NCBI GenBank assembly: GCA_964633725.1
Contig: CAZWHY010000010.1
Coordinates: 19,008 to 83,007 of the forward strand
Length of the DNA: 64,000 nt
DNA from: Berkiella_A sp964633725
GTDB lineage: Bacteria; Pseudomonadota; Gammaproteobacteria; Berkiellales; Berkiellaceae
Direction: 5' to 3'
The position numbers and the translations under genes were made by a program. Every line of letters starts with the position of its first letter. The first letter of the stretch is position 1. Below are positions 31,521 through 40,470 of the stretch, piece by piece. A model generated the notes under the pieces. The model ran no database searches. It was not told the origin of the DNA and was given only the letters and a program-made list of their open reading frames with translations.

Positions 31521-33434
31521 TTAAAACTTAAACAACTTTTTGAGTCCTTTGGAAATTTCTTTTTCAATTTTATTGGCTGTCTCATCATCATTACCTGAAT
31601 CTGATGTATCATTTTTATCATTGCCCAGTAGCTTATTAATTTCTCTGCTAATCAATCTTTGGCCTTTTTGTTCTAGCAGCATTTGTGCATAAACATTTAG
31701 ATCGGGCGTAATCGTGGGATGGTTTAATGGGCCTCTGATTTGTACGGCAAGTGGCAGGTCTTCTTTAAGTTTTTCAACATTATTGAGCCTAATGGCCATA
31801 ACGTCATATTTAATAAGAGACTGTTGAAGGTTCAAGCCACCCTTGCCCGTAATTTTATAATCATCACCGACGATCAATAAATCCGGATTATTGAGCTGTT
31901 GATTATCAAGGTGTAGTGTAGCGGTTAACTGGTTAAAATGTGTTTGGCCATTTGCTTTTTGAGTGGGTTTCGGTTTTTGGTTAATAAAACTGTCAGCTAA
32001 GTCATAATAATAATCTAAATCAAATCCCTGAACCACACCTTGTTTAATCGTTACATGACTATTGCCACGAGTGAATTGAGGTGTGTGAGTCAATTCAAAC
32101 TTTATATCGCCAATACCTTGTAATTGTTGGGTGTCAGCAGCATCGTTTAATAATGATTTCATATTGATATGATTGAGTTGCCCTTTTATGTAAGTTGGGG
32201 AATTATCTGAAATATTTTTAGCCACTTGTGCTTTGAGCGTACCATTATAGAGCGATGCGGTGAGTGGGTTGATTTTTAACTTGTTATTTTGGACATCGAT
32301 ATTTAGATTCACTTTTTGTGCTTTTATATTTTGGTATTGCAAATTTTGAATGGTAATTTTACCTTTGGCATTTGGTATACTAGATTGTTTTGAGCTTATC
32401 TGGCTTGCTTTAGTAAATGTAGGTTGAGCATTAGTGGCAAGTTTCTCTAACCAAGGGGTTAGGTTTAATGTTTCGAGATTAAAATCAAAAACAATAGGTG
32501 TTTTGCTAGATTGATTCAATGGAATTGTCATGTGGCCCTGAATCGGTGTTTGATCAATATTCGCGTCAATATGATTAATACTCATTTTTTGGTTAGGCTG
32601 AATCTGAATTTGAGTATTCGCCGTAATATGGTGCGACTGTTTTTGCTTGATATCTTGCCATTTTAAGTCAGAATATGTTTTATCCAATAACCAATTGGAC
32701 TTGTGGGCTTTCAGGTTGGTTGAAAATAAGGCTTGTCCACTATACAGCACTGTCTTTTGCTTGATTTCTTTGATACTAAAATCAAAATTCGTTTTGATTG
32801 GCGTGACGGCATTGGGCTTTAGATTATTTATCGTGATGTCTACGTGTTCTAGTTGTGTTTCTAAGCCACTGATTTTATCAGAATAACGAACGGTGCTATT
32901 TTGAATTTTGAGCATGTCGACGGGTAGTATGGGAACCGTCGTTGAGTGATTGCGTGTTTGTGCTGTATTAGGCGTAGAGGGTGACGTTGACGTCGCGTGC
33001 GAAGATTTTTTCTTTTGTGATGAGGAGAGGGTGGGCCAGTTCAGCCGACCTTTGGCATCGATTTCTATATTGATTTGAGCATTATCTAGGCTAATGGCCT
33101 CCAGTTGAAATTCTTTTTTTAATAAACGTCGCACAGGGATTTTTAAATGTGCCTGTTTAACAGTGAGTAAAGGGGTTTGTTGAGGATTAGATAATTTTGA
33201 GCTGAGTTTGAGATCTTGAACCTCTAATCCCAACCAAGGGTACCAGCTTAGGGTTATTTTTCCTTTGATATCAACATTGTAGTCAGAATGGTTTTGAACA
33301 TAATCTTGGATGTCCTGTTTATAATCGTTAGGATCGACTAAAAGCACAAGTCCAATAGGCGCTATCACCACAATACTTAGTATTATAACTAATGTGGTTA
33401 AAAATACGCGGGTTATAGAGCCTTTGTTTGTCAT
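31521..33434 (-). CDS. AsmA family protein
   Basis: The 637-residue product has one N-terminal transmembrane helix (VFLTTLVIILSIVVIAPIGL) followed by a periplasmic region with the AsmA start (DPNDYKQDIQDYVQNHS, then GKITLSWYPWLGLEVQDLKLS) and the C-terminal LNHINMKSLLNDA / GDIKFELTHTPQFTRG blocks. AsmA-like proteins are thought to bridge inner and outer membranes for lipid transport. It lies 2 bp upstream of mutY, likely co-transcribed. A Ser/Thr-rich linker near residues 135-165 is unusual only in its length. Confidence 0.88.
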   Translation of the reverse strand: MTNKGSITRVFLTTLVIILSIVVIAPIGLVLLVDPNDYKQDIQDYVQNHSDYNVDIKGKITLSWYPWLGLEVQDLKLSSKLSNPQQTPLLTVKQAHLKIPVRRLLKKEFQLEAISLDNAQINIEIDAKGRLNWPTLSSSQKKKSSHATSTSPSTPNTAQTRNHSTTVPILPVDMLKIQNSTVRYSDKISGLETQLEHVDITINNLKPNAVTPIKTNFDFSIKEIKQKTVLYSGQALFSTNLKAHKSNWLLDKTYSDLKWQDIKQKQSHHITANTQIQIQPNQKMSINHIDANIDQTPIQGHMTIPLNQSSKTPIVFDFNLETLNLTPWLEKLATNAQPTFTKASQISSKQSSIPNAKGKITIQNLQYQNIKAQKVNLNIDVQNNKLKINPLTASLYNGTLKAQVAKNISDNSPTYIKGQLNHINMKSLLNDAADTQQLQGIGDIKFELTHTPQFTRGNSHVTIKQGVVQGFDLDYYYDLADSFINQKPKPTQKANGQTHFNQLTATLHLDNQQLNNPDLLIVGDDYKITGKGGLNLQQSLIKYDVMAIRLNNVEKLKEDLPLAVQIRGPLNHPTITPDLNVYAQMLLEQKGQRLISREINKLLGNDKNDTSDSGNDDETANKIEKEISKGLKKLFKF

Positions 33435-33582
33435 AACTTCATCCTTGTTGGGGCTTGGTTTATCATAATACGGGTTATTTTAGCAAATAATGGTTGAGCA
33501 TGCTGCTATCGGCTAGAATTTTGTTATTAAGCTGAGTACAATGCTTCCTAATATAATACAGTTTTTCAGTTTTGGGATTTTA

Positions 33583-34287
33583 ATGACCGTAATAGACAGA
33601 CCACCTTCAAACACTAAGTCATTCAAAAGACCCATTAGAAGCTATGTGAGAAGAATGGGTCGTATGACTAAATCACAAAAAGAAGCTATTAGCGTGGGTG
33701 GTGAACAATATATTGCTCACTATATTGCAGACTCAAAAATAGATTTAGCAAAGTTGTTTGATGTTGCTCAGCCTTTGGCTTTAGAGATTGGTTTTGGTAT
33801 GGGGGAAAATTTAATTCACCAAGCACAAAATAATCCAGATAGAAATTATATTGTTATTGATGTGCTTGAACCAGGCTTGGGAGTATGCTGCGCCCAAGCT
33901 CTAGCATTGGGCTTAAAAAATCTGAAGCTCATATGTCACGATGCCATAGAAGTTTTGCAAGGCGCTGATGACCAGGTGTTAGATAATGTTTTTATTTTGT
34001 TTCCCGATCCGTGGCATAAGAAAAGACACAACAAAAGAAGACTCATTCAGGCCAAATTTATTGATTTATTATCCCACAAAATCAAACCACAAGGTTTGCT
34101 ACATATTATGACAGACTGGGCGGAATACGCTGATCATATTATTGAAACTCTGCAGCAATCCCCCATATTTAAAGATGTGTCAGAGCAGGAAACGGAGTTT
34201 GCCCAAAAACGCATTTCTTCAAAATTCGAGCGCAGAGGCTTAAATAAAGGCCATCAGATCTATGCGGGTGTCTTTCAAAGACATTAA
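33583..34287 (+). CDS. trmB: tRNA (guanine-N7-)-methyltransferase
   Basis: Makes m7G46 in tRNA. ATG 33583 follows GGGA and gives 234 residues, the family length; the TTG/ATG forms upstream (33541) add a hydrophobic tail unlike TrmB. The SAM-binding motif is LEIGFGMGENLI, the catalytic area NVFILFPDPWHKKRHNKRRLIQ and the C-terminal KFERRGLNKGH. It is divergent from asmA. Confidence 0.94.
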   Translation: MTVIDRPPSNTKSFKRPIRSYVRRMGRMTKSQKEAISVGGEQYIAHYIADSKIDLAKLFDVAQPLALEIGFGMGENLIHQAQNNPDRNYIVIDVLEPGLGVCCAQALALGLKNLKLICHDAIEVLQGADDQVLDNVFILFPDPWHKKRHNKRRLIQAKFIDLLSHKIKPQGLLHIMTDWAEYADHIIETLQQSPIFKDVSEQETEFAQKRISSKFERRGLNKGHQIYAGVFQRH

Positions 34288-34526
34288 AACCACAATAATG
34301 ACAGATGGCTATCTCAAAACGACCTATACTTATTAGTATAAGAGGTAATCCGTTTGGAAATGTGACAAGTCGGTGGTAATAGGGCTAGATCTTTAGCCAG
34401 GGTTTTAATTATAAAAATCTTATAAAAAGTTATTTTATTTTCACCTCAATGCTTTTGTGTAATCGTTGACCTCCATTTGGTGCTCCCCTTTCGTATACCA
34501 TTTTTCGTCAAGATAAGGGATTGCGC

Positions 34527-36374
34527 GTGTTTGAGCTGCCAGGAATCACACCTGATATATTAATCTTAATGAGTATCATTTTAGTTACGGTGGTGCTGTT
34601 TGTAACAGAATTTGTGCGTGTGGATGTGGTGGCCTGTTTGGTTTTGGTCTTGTTAGGCATGACGCACCTTGTACCTGCCGATAAATTATTCTTAGGCTTT
34701 TCAAGTGACGCCGTCATCTCTTTGATTGCCGTTATGATTATTGGCGCAGGATTAGAACGTGTTGGCCTAATTGCGCGTATTACCGATTATATTTTACGAT
34801 ATGGCGGCCATAATGAAAGTCGGATCCGATTATTTTTGATGGGTTTGTCTGGTGTATGCTCAGGGATACTCAGAAGCGTGGGTACGGTCGCTTTATTATT
34901 GCCAGTGACAATTCGAATTAGAAGAAGTACGGGGATCCCCAAAGCGCGATTATTAATGCCACTAAGCTTTTGCGCTATATTGGGTAGTACGTTAACGATG
35001 GTTGGTTCAGGACCATTGATTATGCTCAATAGCTTGCTGTCTAATGCGATGTTGATATTGGACGGACAAGCAGAATACCCTGAAATTGGTTTATTGACGG
35101 TTTTCCCAATTGGTGTAGTGTTGTTGACTACTGGGATACTCTATTTTGGTTTTTTTTCTAAATGGTTATTACCAGAAGCACAAAAAATACCTTCCCCGGA
35201 TCTGGATTCTAGAGATTACTTTAAAAACACCTATGGCATCGGGCCTGAATTTTTTGAGCTGAGAGTGCCGCCTTCTAGTTCATTAGTGGAGAATACACTA
35301 AGTCAATGGGAAAGTTTGCTGCCCGATGAAATTGTGATTATTGGTATCAAGCTGGGAAATAATGTGCATACACCGCCATTACGTAAAACCGTGATTAAAC
35401 CAGGTGCGGTATTAGCTTGTTTAGGGCCAAAATCTAGAGGTGAAGCATTTGCAAAACAGTATGGTTTACGGTTGTCGCCCTATTTAACTGCATTTGGAGA
35501 GTCGTTTAATCCTTTGCGTGCAGGGTTATGTGAAGCGGTTGTACCACCCAGCTCTAGTTTAATTGGTACTGACTTTACAGAGTTACATATGCGGCGTGAG
35601 TTTGGCATACAAGTATTAGCGGTGCACCGTGGTAAGCGGGTTGACAGAAGTAATAAAGAAATAGAAAGCATTACCTTAAGAGCCGGGGATACACTGGGTA
35701 TGTTTTGTAATTGGCATTCTCTATCTTCTTTAGAGAAAAACCCTGATTTTTTGATTGCGACAACAGATTATCCTAAAGATAATTTTCAAAGTGGAAAATT
35801 TGGGTATGCGATATTTTTCTTTTTATTATCCATAGGATTATTAATGTCCGGCATACTGTCTGTGCCTATAGGCTTAATGGTCGGCGCAGTGGGTATGATA
35901 TTCTCAGGTGTGATTAGTATTGATGATGCTTATGCGGCGGTGAGCTGGAAAACCGTATTTTTAATCGCCGGGCTTATTCCACTTGGGATGGCAGTGCAAA
36001 CCAGTGGGGCAGCAGACTATGTGACAACTTTGTTTTTATTTCATTTTCCAGGTTTGCCGCAATGGCTCGTATTATTGATGCTGGGTGTGGTTGCCACACT
36101 GATGAGCTTAGTCACAACGAATGTGGGGGCGACGGTTATATTGGTGCCTTTGGCCGTGCAGTTGGCCACGCAATCAATGGGTAACCCACAGGCCTATGCT
36201 TTAATGGTTGCGATTGCGAGTTCTAATTCATTTTTGATACCAACCCATCAAGCCAATGCACTGATTAGTGGACCAGGGCGTTATAAAGTGATGGATTTTG
36301 TGAGAGCGGGTGGCGTTATGACAGTTTTATATCTCTTAGAAGTGCTTCTCGTGATTCAATGGATGTATTCGTAG
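34527..36374 (+). CDS. SLC13 (DASS)-family transporter with two TrkA-C domains
   Basis: The 615-residue product has about 11 hydrophobic helices interrupted by a cytosolic insert (about residues 205-400) with two RCK_C/TrkA-C-like units (ELRVPPSSSLVENTLSQWE and CEAVVPPSSSLIGTDFTEL). The transport motifs, SLVTTNVGATVILVPLA and SSNSFLIPTHQANALISGPG, resemble the SNT/SNS motif family. Such proteins carry dicarboxylates, sulfate or other anions with Na+. GTG 34527 behind AAGGGA is the likely start. The 3' end overlaps a convergent small gene by 59 bp. Confidence 0.85.
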   Translation: MFELPGITPDILILMSIILVTVVLFVTEFVRVDVVACLVLVLLGMTHLVPADKLFLGFSSDAVISLIAVMIIGAGLERVGLIARITDYILRYGGHNESRIRLFLMGLSGVCSGILRSVGTVALLLPVTIRIRRSTGIPKARLLMPLSFCAILGSTLTMVGSGPLIMLNSLLSNAMLILDGQAEYPEIGLLTVFPIGVVLLTTGILYFGFFSKWLLPEAQKIPSPDLDSRDYFKNTYGIGPEFFELRVPPSSSLVENTLSQWESLLPDEIVIIGIKLGNNVHTPPLRKTVIKPGAVLACLGPKSRGEAFAKQYGLRLSPYLTAFGESFNPLRAGLCEAVVPPSSSLIGTDFTELHMRREFGIQVLAVHRGKRVDRSNKEIESITLRAGDTLGMFCNWHSLSSLEKNPDFLIATTDYPKDNFQSGKFGYAIFFFLLSIGLLMSGILSVPIGLMVGAVGMIFSGVISIDDAYAAVSWKTVFLIAGLIPLGMAVQTSGAADYVTTLFLFHFPGLPQWLVLLMLGVVATLMSLVTTNVGATVILVPLAVQLATQSMGNPQAYALMVAIASSNSFLIPTHQANALISGPGRYKVMDFVRAGGVMTVLYLLEVLLVIQWMYS

Positions 36375-36735
36375 GCTTATTGATGGGTTCCTGTGACTGT
36401 TGATAAGTTTGTAAGAACAATCGATACTGCGGCGTTTGATAGTGGGTTAAATCTTTTTTATTTTTTTGTGGGTGCTTTAAATATTCTAAAAGATTTTCTT
36501 GATACTCCCTACCTTCTCTGATTCTGGGTACTTCATTTGAACCAAAATCAAAAGGCAGCCGAAAAAGTATGGGCCAAAAATCTTCTGGGAGGCCGCTAGA
36601 TACTTCAGGGGACGAGAGAGAGGATTCAACATCTGTTTCGTCTAGATGCATATTTTTTATTTCTTCAGCTTCTATTGCTGCGTTATCTTGGGTATTCGTT
36701 TTATCTGGGAAGTGTCTCTTGAAAAAATCAAGCAT
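36316..36735 (-). CDS. unknown acidic protein, convergent with the SLC13 gene
   Basis: The 139-residue product is soluble and acidic (residues 20-40 are Glu/Asp/Ser-rich), with a central hydrophobic and aromatic patch, GLPEDFWPILFRLPFDFGS, and a Gln/Tyr-rich helical C-terminus. I recognise no family. Its 3' end overlaps the SLC13 coding sequence by 59 bp, and no good Shine-Dalgarno stretch precedes ATG 36735, so it could be a shadow. The even amino-acid make-up and the patchy domain feel gene-like. Confidence 0.5.
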   Translation of the reverse strand: MLDFFKRHFPDKTNTQDNAAIEAEEIKNMHLDETDVESSLSSPEVSSGLPEDFWPILFRLPFDFGSNEVPRIREGREYQENLLEYLKHPQKNKKDLTHYQTPQYRLFLQTYQQSQEPINKPTNTSIESREALLRDIKLS

Positions 36736-36778
36736 AACAATCGTGAGAGATATTGTTTCTCGGCATGTCTAATATTCC

Positions 36779-37309
36779 CTAACATTGTAATTTAGGATAT
36801 GTTCTAAGCGGTACGCGCTTGTCTACTATTAGAGTTTTAATTTTATCAATTTGCAACTTGGATTTAAAACCAGTATAAGGTACCCAAATAAATCGGACGA
36901 TAGAAAATGGAATAATAAAACCGTTTTTCAGCTCCATAATGTATCGAATATGTTGCCATGCCAAATGATCGGTTTTTAAGCCTTCGCCAGACCAAACGAT
37001 GCCATTTCTGGTAATCTCAATATTCATCATTTTGCCAATGATCGGAGATTTTTTCATACGACGTAAATATAGCCATCTTGAAAATGGTTTTCGCAAAAAT
37101 AACCACATACTGACAAAAATAAGAATACCCCATTCATTCAAAGAAAGTCCTAACAGCACCAACTTAGTCAGCATAATGCCAGAAAATAAAACTGCGATAA
37201 TGTTAAACCCACCTATTGCAAACATGAGTAGAGGTTTTTTTTCCGTAAAAACCAAACTCGCATTGGCGAGTATTTGAGCTTCCATTTCATATCGGACGGT
37301 TATGTTCAT
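36779..37309 (-). CDS. YcxB-like membrane protein
   Basis: The 176-residue product has a short polar start, two adjacent hydrophobic helices (about residues 28-48 and 55-72), then a basic loop (RKPFSRWLYLRRMKKSP) and a C-terminal domain, NIEITRNGIVWSGEGLKTDHLAWQHIRYIMELKNGFIIPF, with the beta-rich pattern of YcxB-like proteins. Function of the family is unknown. It precedes the hemW gene on the opposite end of that operon: it lies just downstream of hemW on the same strand. Confidence 0.55.
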   Translation of the reverse strand: MNITVRYEMEAQILANASLVFTEKKPLLMFAIGGFNIIAVLFSGIMLTKLVLLGLSLNEWGILIFVSMWLFLRKPFSRWLYLRRMKKSPIIGKMMNIEITRNGIVWSGEGLKTDHLAWQHIRYIMELKNGFIIPFSIVRFIWVPYTGFKSKLQIDKIKTLIVDKRVPLRTYPKLQC

Positions 37310-37324
37310 GTTTGGCCTCAGATT

Positions 37325-38479
37325 TTAAGAATGGGGTAAAAACAATGTGGTTAAATCATTTAGATAATTTAAACCTAATGGTGTCGCTTGTAAATTTTGC
37401 GTGTCAGAATAAATTAATTTTCTCTCAACCGCACGTTTGATTTGTGGTGCAATGCTCGATATAGGCAGGCCTGTTCTTTGTTCAAAGTGATTTTGTGGGG
37501 TGCCTTTAATTAGGCGAAGCGCATTTAGCATATATTCAAACGGTAACTCATCATTAGGCACTGTATGATTATTTTTTTGATAAGGCAGTGTGTTATCCAT
37601 ATATTGCTTTGGATTGCGGTAATTATCAAACCGGGTAATTTGTTTGGTTTCTGGATGGGTTATTTTGCCATGGGCACCAGCGCCCAGTGCCAAATAGTCA
37701 CCAAACTGCCAATAATTTATGTTATGTCGGCAGGGGCTATTTTGGCTGATTCGACTAAATGCAGAAATTTCATAGCGCTCAAATCCTGCCTGTTCTAGAT
37801 ATGTCAGTCCAGTGGATTCTATTGAGTGCATGTTGTGTTCGGGGGGCAATTTAGGCGGGTGTTTATAAAAGTAAGTGTTTGGCTCTAGAGTGAGTTGGTA
37901 CCAAGATAGGTGGGCAGGCGAGAAGCTAAGAGCCGTTTTGATATCGGCCAGGGCTTCTTCTGGTGTTTGCTGAGGTAGGCCATACATCAAGTCTAAATTA
38001 AAATTTTGAAAGCCTGCTTTTTGCACCGATTCAATTGCCGAAATGGCTTGATGGCCATCATGAATACGGCCTAAACTTTCTAAGTGTTTGTGGTGAAAGC
38101 TTTGTATACCTAAAGAAATCCTATTGATGCCCGCATCAAAATAGCCCTGAAATTTACGTTGTTCGATAGTACCCGGGTTGGCTTCCATTGTAATCTCAAT
38201 GTTAGAAACAAGCTTTAATTTGTTGTGTAACTGTTTGAGCAGCGAGTCAAATGCTGCAGGTGAGAACAAACTAGGTGTGCCACCACCCAGAAATATACTA
38301 ATAATCTCCCGGCCTTCTACTTGAGGCATGAGTTGTTCTAGGTTCAGCAGTATATGTTCAATGTACGCTTGTTCTGGCAATTCTTGTCTGAGCGTATGGC
38401 TATTAAAGTCACAATACGGACATTTCTTTATGCACCAGGGGAAGTGAATGTATAACGAGAGGGGGGGTAAGTAATGCAT
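37325..38479 (-). CDS. hemW: radical SAM heme chaperone HemW
   Basis: The 384-residue product has the radical SAM motif CIKKCPYCDFNSH near residue 16, GGGTPSLF, the TMEANPGT and GINRISLGIQSFHH blocks, and YEISAFSRISQNSPCRHN, which are HemW hallmarks. HemW inserts heme into client proteins and was long annotated as oxygen-independent coproporphyrinogen oxidase. It follows rdgB by 8 bp; rdgB-hemW is a common gammaproteobacterial pair. A G7 run lies at the 5' end of the coding sequence. Confidence 0.93.
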   Translation of the reverse strand: MHYLPPLSLYIHFPWCIKKCPYCDFNSHTLRQELPEQAYIEHILLNLEQLMPQVEGREIISIFLGGGTPSLFSPAAFDSLLKQLHNKLKLVSNIEITMEANPGTIEQRKFQGYFDAGINRISLGIQSFHHKHLESLGRIHDGHQAISAIESVQKAGFQNFNLDLMYGLPQQTPEEALADIKTALSFSPAHLSWYQLTLEPNTYFYKHPPKLPPEHNMHSIESTGLTYLEQAGFERYEISAFSRISQNSPCRHNINYWQFGDYLALGAGAHGKITHPETKQITRFDNYRNPKQYMDNTLPYQKNNHTVPNDELPFEYMLNALRLIKGTPQNHFEQRTGLPISSIAPQIKRAVERKLIYSDTQNLQATPLGLNYLNDLTTLFLPHS

Positions 38480-38487
38480 ATTATTTG

Positions 38488-39120
38488 TTAGCGAGTATCT
38501 GATGAAGATTTATTTTGAATCAATTGAGGATACGCAATTTTTATTTTGCTTGTGAATTCGTTTAATGCTTTTGCGCGATGACTAATATTATTTTTTTGTT
38601 CAGGCTCTAGCTCTGCCGCGGTGCAATTTAAATTTGGAATGAAAAATATCGGGTCATACCCAAAGCCACCTGTTCCAGCGGGTTCTTCTAATAAGCGTCC
38701 TTCCCATTGTGCTTGGCAAATAATAGGTGTGGGATCATTGTAGTGTTTCACAAAGGCAATGACACAATAAAAACGAGCACGTCGCTCTTCACCTTCAAGG
38801 GATTTAATCGCCGCTAGAAGCTTTTTGATATTATCTTCTGCACGAGCATCATCGCCCGCATAACGAGCAGAATAAATGCCAGGTGCACCACCCAGAGCAT
38901 CTACGGCTAAGCCAGAGTCATCAGCAATACAGGGCAGCTCACAGTATTTTGCGGCATGGCGTGCTTTGAGGATGGCATTCTCTATGAAACTTAAGCCTGT
39001 TTCAGCAACGATGGGCACATGAAAATTAGACTGGGGTATCAGCTCGATAGGTAAGTCTGCCAAATAGCTTTTTATTTCTTTTAGTTTATCTTGATTGTCA
39101 GTTGCGGCAACGAGTTTCAT
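38488..39120 (-). CDS. rdgB: XTP/dITP diphosphatase (RdgB/HAM1)
   Basis: House-cleaning nucleotidase removing non-canonical purine triphosphates. The 210-residue product has the start ATDNQDKLKEI, FIENAILKARHAA, the acidic LPCIADDSGLAVDALGGAPGIYSARYAG and GFGYDPIFFIP, then SHRAKAL. Length is slightly above average, with a C-terminal extension. The first 40 codons and the 90 bp upstream are duplicated at 39771-39975. Confidence 0.95.
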   Translation of the reverse strand: MKLVAATDNQDKLKEIKSYLADLPIELIPQSNFHVPIVAETGLSFIENAILKARHAAKYCELPCIADDSGLAVDALGGAPGIYSARYAGDDARAEDNIKKLLAAIKSLEGEERRARFYCVIAFVKHYNDPTPIICQAQWEGRLLEEPAGTGGFGYDPIFFIPNLNCTAAELEPEQKNNISHRAKALNEFTSKIKIAYPQLIQNKSSSDTR

Positions 39121-39210
39121 GTGATGGTCTCCTGATTACGTGAGGTCAGGGTATACCAACTTACGATGTAAGACAACCTGATAACTATTTCAGATGCAAG
39201 CTAAAACTAT
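39000..39210. repeat. rdgB 5' end and upstream DNA, original copy
   Basis: This stretch (the first 40 codons of rdgB plus about 90 bp upstream) recurs at 39771-39975 in the same orientation with scattered substitutions. Identity by eye is near 85-90%. Confidence 0.9.
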
Positions 39211-39232
39211 ATCCCGCATCTGTAGTGTGTTG

Positions 39233-39625
39233 CTATCTTCCAGGCTTAATGTTTGTTCTTTTGGCTTCACCGGGTTTGCCATCTTTGTCTTCTTCTGATG
39301 CTAAGGGGGGGCTTAGAGCTATTCTTATGGAGCGCGGAATTCTGCGAGCTTGTGCTTGCATTCTAAGATTAACTAAATTTAAGATCGAAGCGGTTGGCCC
39401 TGGCGCTTGGATGGCCGCTATTCTAGAGGACGTAGGAGATGAGGCTGGTGCTGGCAAGCGAAAATCATCATGTAAAGCAACTACGTCGTTTTGATGAGGG
39501 CTTGCTGGGCTCACTGTAGGAGTGTCTGGATAAGATTCAACTCTCTCTGAACGGCCCGTTCGGAAAACTCTGCGGGCTAGTAGTGGAGGAGTAGAGTTTG
39601 GTTCTATATTTGGATGCAATGGCAT
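39233..39625 (-). CDS. unknown Pro/Ser/Arg-rich small protein
   Basis: The 130-residue product from ATG 39625 (AAGG upstream at good spacing) is rich in Pro, Ser, Ala and Arg and likely disordered: TPPLLARRVFRTGRSERV, then PAPASSPTSSRIAAIQAPGP and a basic tail. I recognise no family. It lies between the true rdgB and the duplicated rdgB fragment, so it came with, or was enclosed by, that duplication. Base composition is richer in G+C than its neighbours, which suggests transfer. Confidence 0.5.
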   Translation of the reverse strand: MPLHPNIEPNSTPPLLARRVFRTGRSERVESYPDTPTVSPASPHQNDVVALHDDFRLPAPASSPTSSRIAAIQAPGPTASILNLVNLRMQAQARRIPRSIRIALSPPLASEEDKDGKPGEAKRTNIKPGR

Positions 39626-39770
39626 AAAAAGGCCTTAAATGTTAACAAGCTGTAAGTTAATATTATAACCAACTGATGCGGTGCATGATACATAAAATAT
39701 AGCCACTTATCGGGTCAGCTGTCGAATGAGGTGCATTTAAATGTGCTTGATATTGGATGGCTTGAGATTA

Positions 39771-39890
39771 TTTCAGCAACAACGGGCACATGAAAATTAG
39801 ATTGGGGTATCAGCTCGGCATGAGAGTCTGTCAAGTAGCTTTTATTTCTTTTAGTTTATCTTGATTGTCAGTTGCAGCAACGAGTTTCAT
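39771..39890 (-). pseudogene. truncated, frameshifted copy of the rdgB 5' end
   Basis: It matches rdgB codons 1-40 from its start (CAT at 39888-39890 on the plus strand) to where homology stops at 39771. One T is missing in the AGCTTTTTATTTC stretch (four T instead of five), which shifts the frame. The upstream 85 bp (39891-39975) also match the rdgB promoter. No continuing rdgB sequence follows. Confidence 0.88.
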
Positions 39891-39975
39891 GTGATGGTCT
39901 CCTGATTACGTGAGGTTAGGGGGTACCAACTTACGATGTAAGGCAACCTGATAACTATTGCAGGTGCAGGTTAAA
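39891..39975. repeat. duplicated rdgB promoter region, second copy
   Basis: It matches 39121-39210 with a few substitutions, including a block GATTACGTGAGG and TACCAACTTACGATGTAA. Together with the adjoining fragment it makes a copy of about 205 bp. Confidence 0.88.
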
Positions 39976-40029
39976 CCGGGCATTTGCTAGTTTAATCTAA
40001 CCTGCTTTCACTGCGTATCTATTGTCTTT

Positions 40030-40320
40030 TTAAGGTTTATTACGTCCACGGCCTATATGGCGTTGCTCTACAATCCAAGTCATAGTAGGGGGATTACAAG
40101 TAGGTGTTCGCGTGACTGGAATCAACGCATTTTTAAGAGGCTGAGTAAAATCCCTAATTGACGTAGAGCTAGTGGGGTTAGATTTATCTCTATTTATGGG
40201 TAAGCGCTTTTCAATGGGGTCGTATGATTTTTTTTCCAAGAGGAGCTTAAATTGCGCCTCCAGCGTTTCTTGGGAAAATGTTGATTTATTTGTCTTTTGT
40301 GTTTCTTCTGAGTTTTGCAT
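40030..40320 (-). CDS. unknown small basic protein
   Basis: The 96-residue product from ATG 40320 is preceded by GGGAG six bases away, a strong ribosome-binding site. It has a polar Glu/Gln/Lys N-terminus (SEETQKTNKSTFSQETLEAQF) and a basic, Pro-rich C-terminus ending in HIGRGRNKP. No family is recognised, and it has no signal or TM helix. Like the 130-residue ORF it sits directly upstream of an rdgB-type 5' end, in the arrangement small gene, rdgB', small gene, rdgB. Confidence 0.55.
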   Translation of the reverse strand: MQNSEETQKTNKSTFSQETLEAQFKLLLEKKSYDPIEKRLPINRDKSNPTSSTSIRDFTQPLKNALIPVTRTPTCNPPTMTWIVEQRHIGRGRNKP

Positions 40321-40470
40321 GCAATGCTCCCGCAGTCGTAAAGATGTTTGAAAAATAGTATTGAGTTGGAATTATAAGTCAATTTTTCGGCGATTTATGC
40401 TGGGTAAAACATATCAAACAGATAGTTTGTTGCAAAAAAGAATGCTTTTTAGATAGGCGGTACCGTTTTT

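Noticed and set aside
39225..39494. Plus-strand ORF opposite the 130-aa gene
   Set aside because: The minus-strand frame is longer and has a well-placed AAGG before its ATG; the plus frame has neither.
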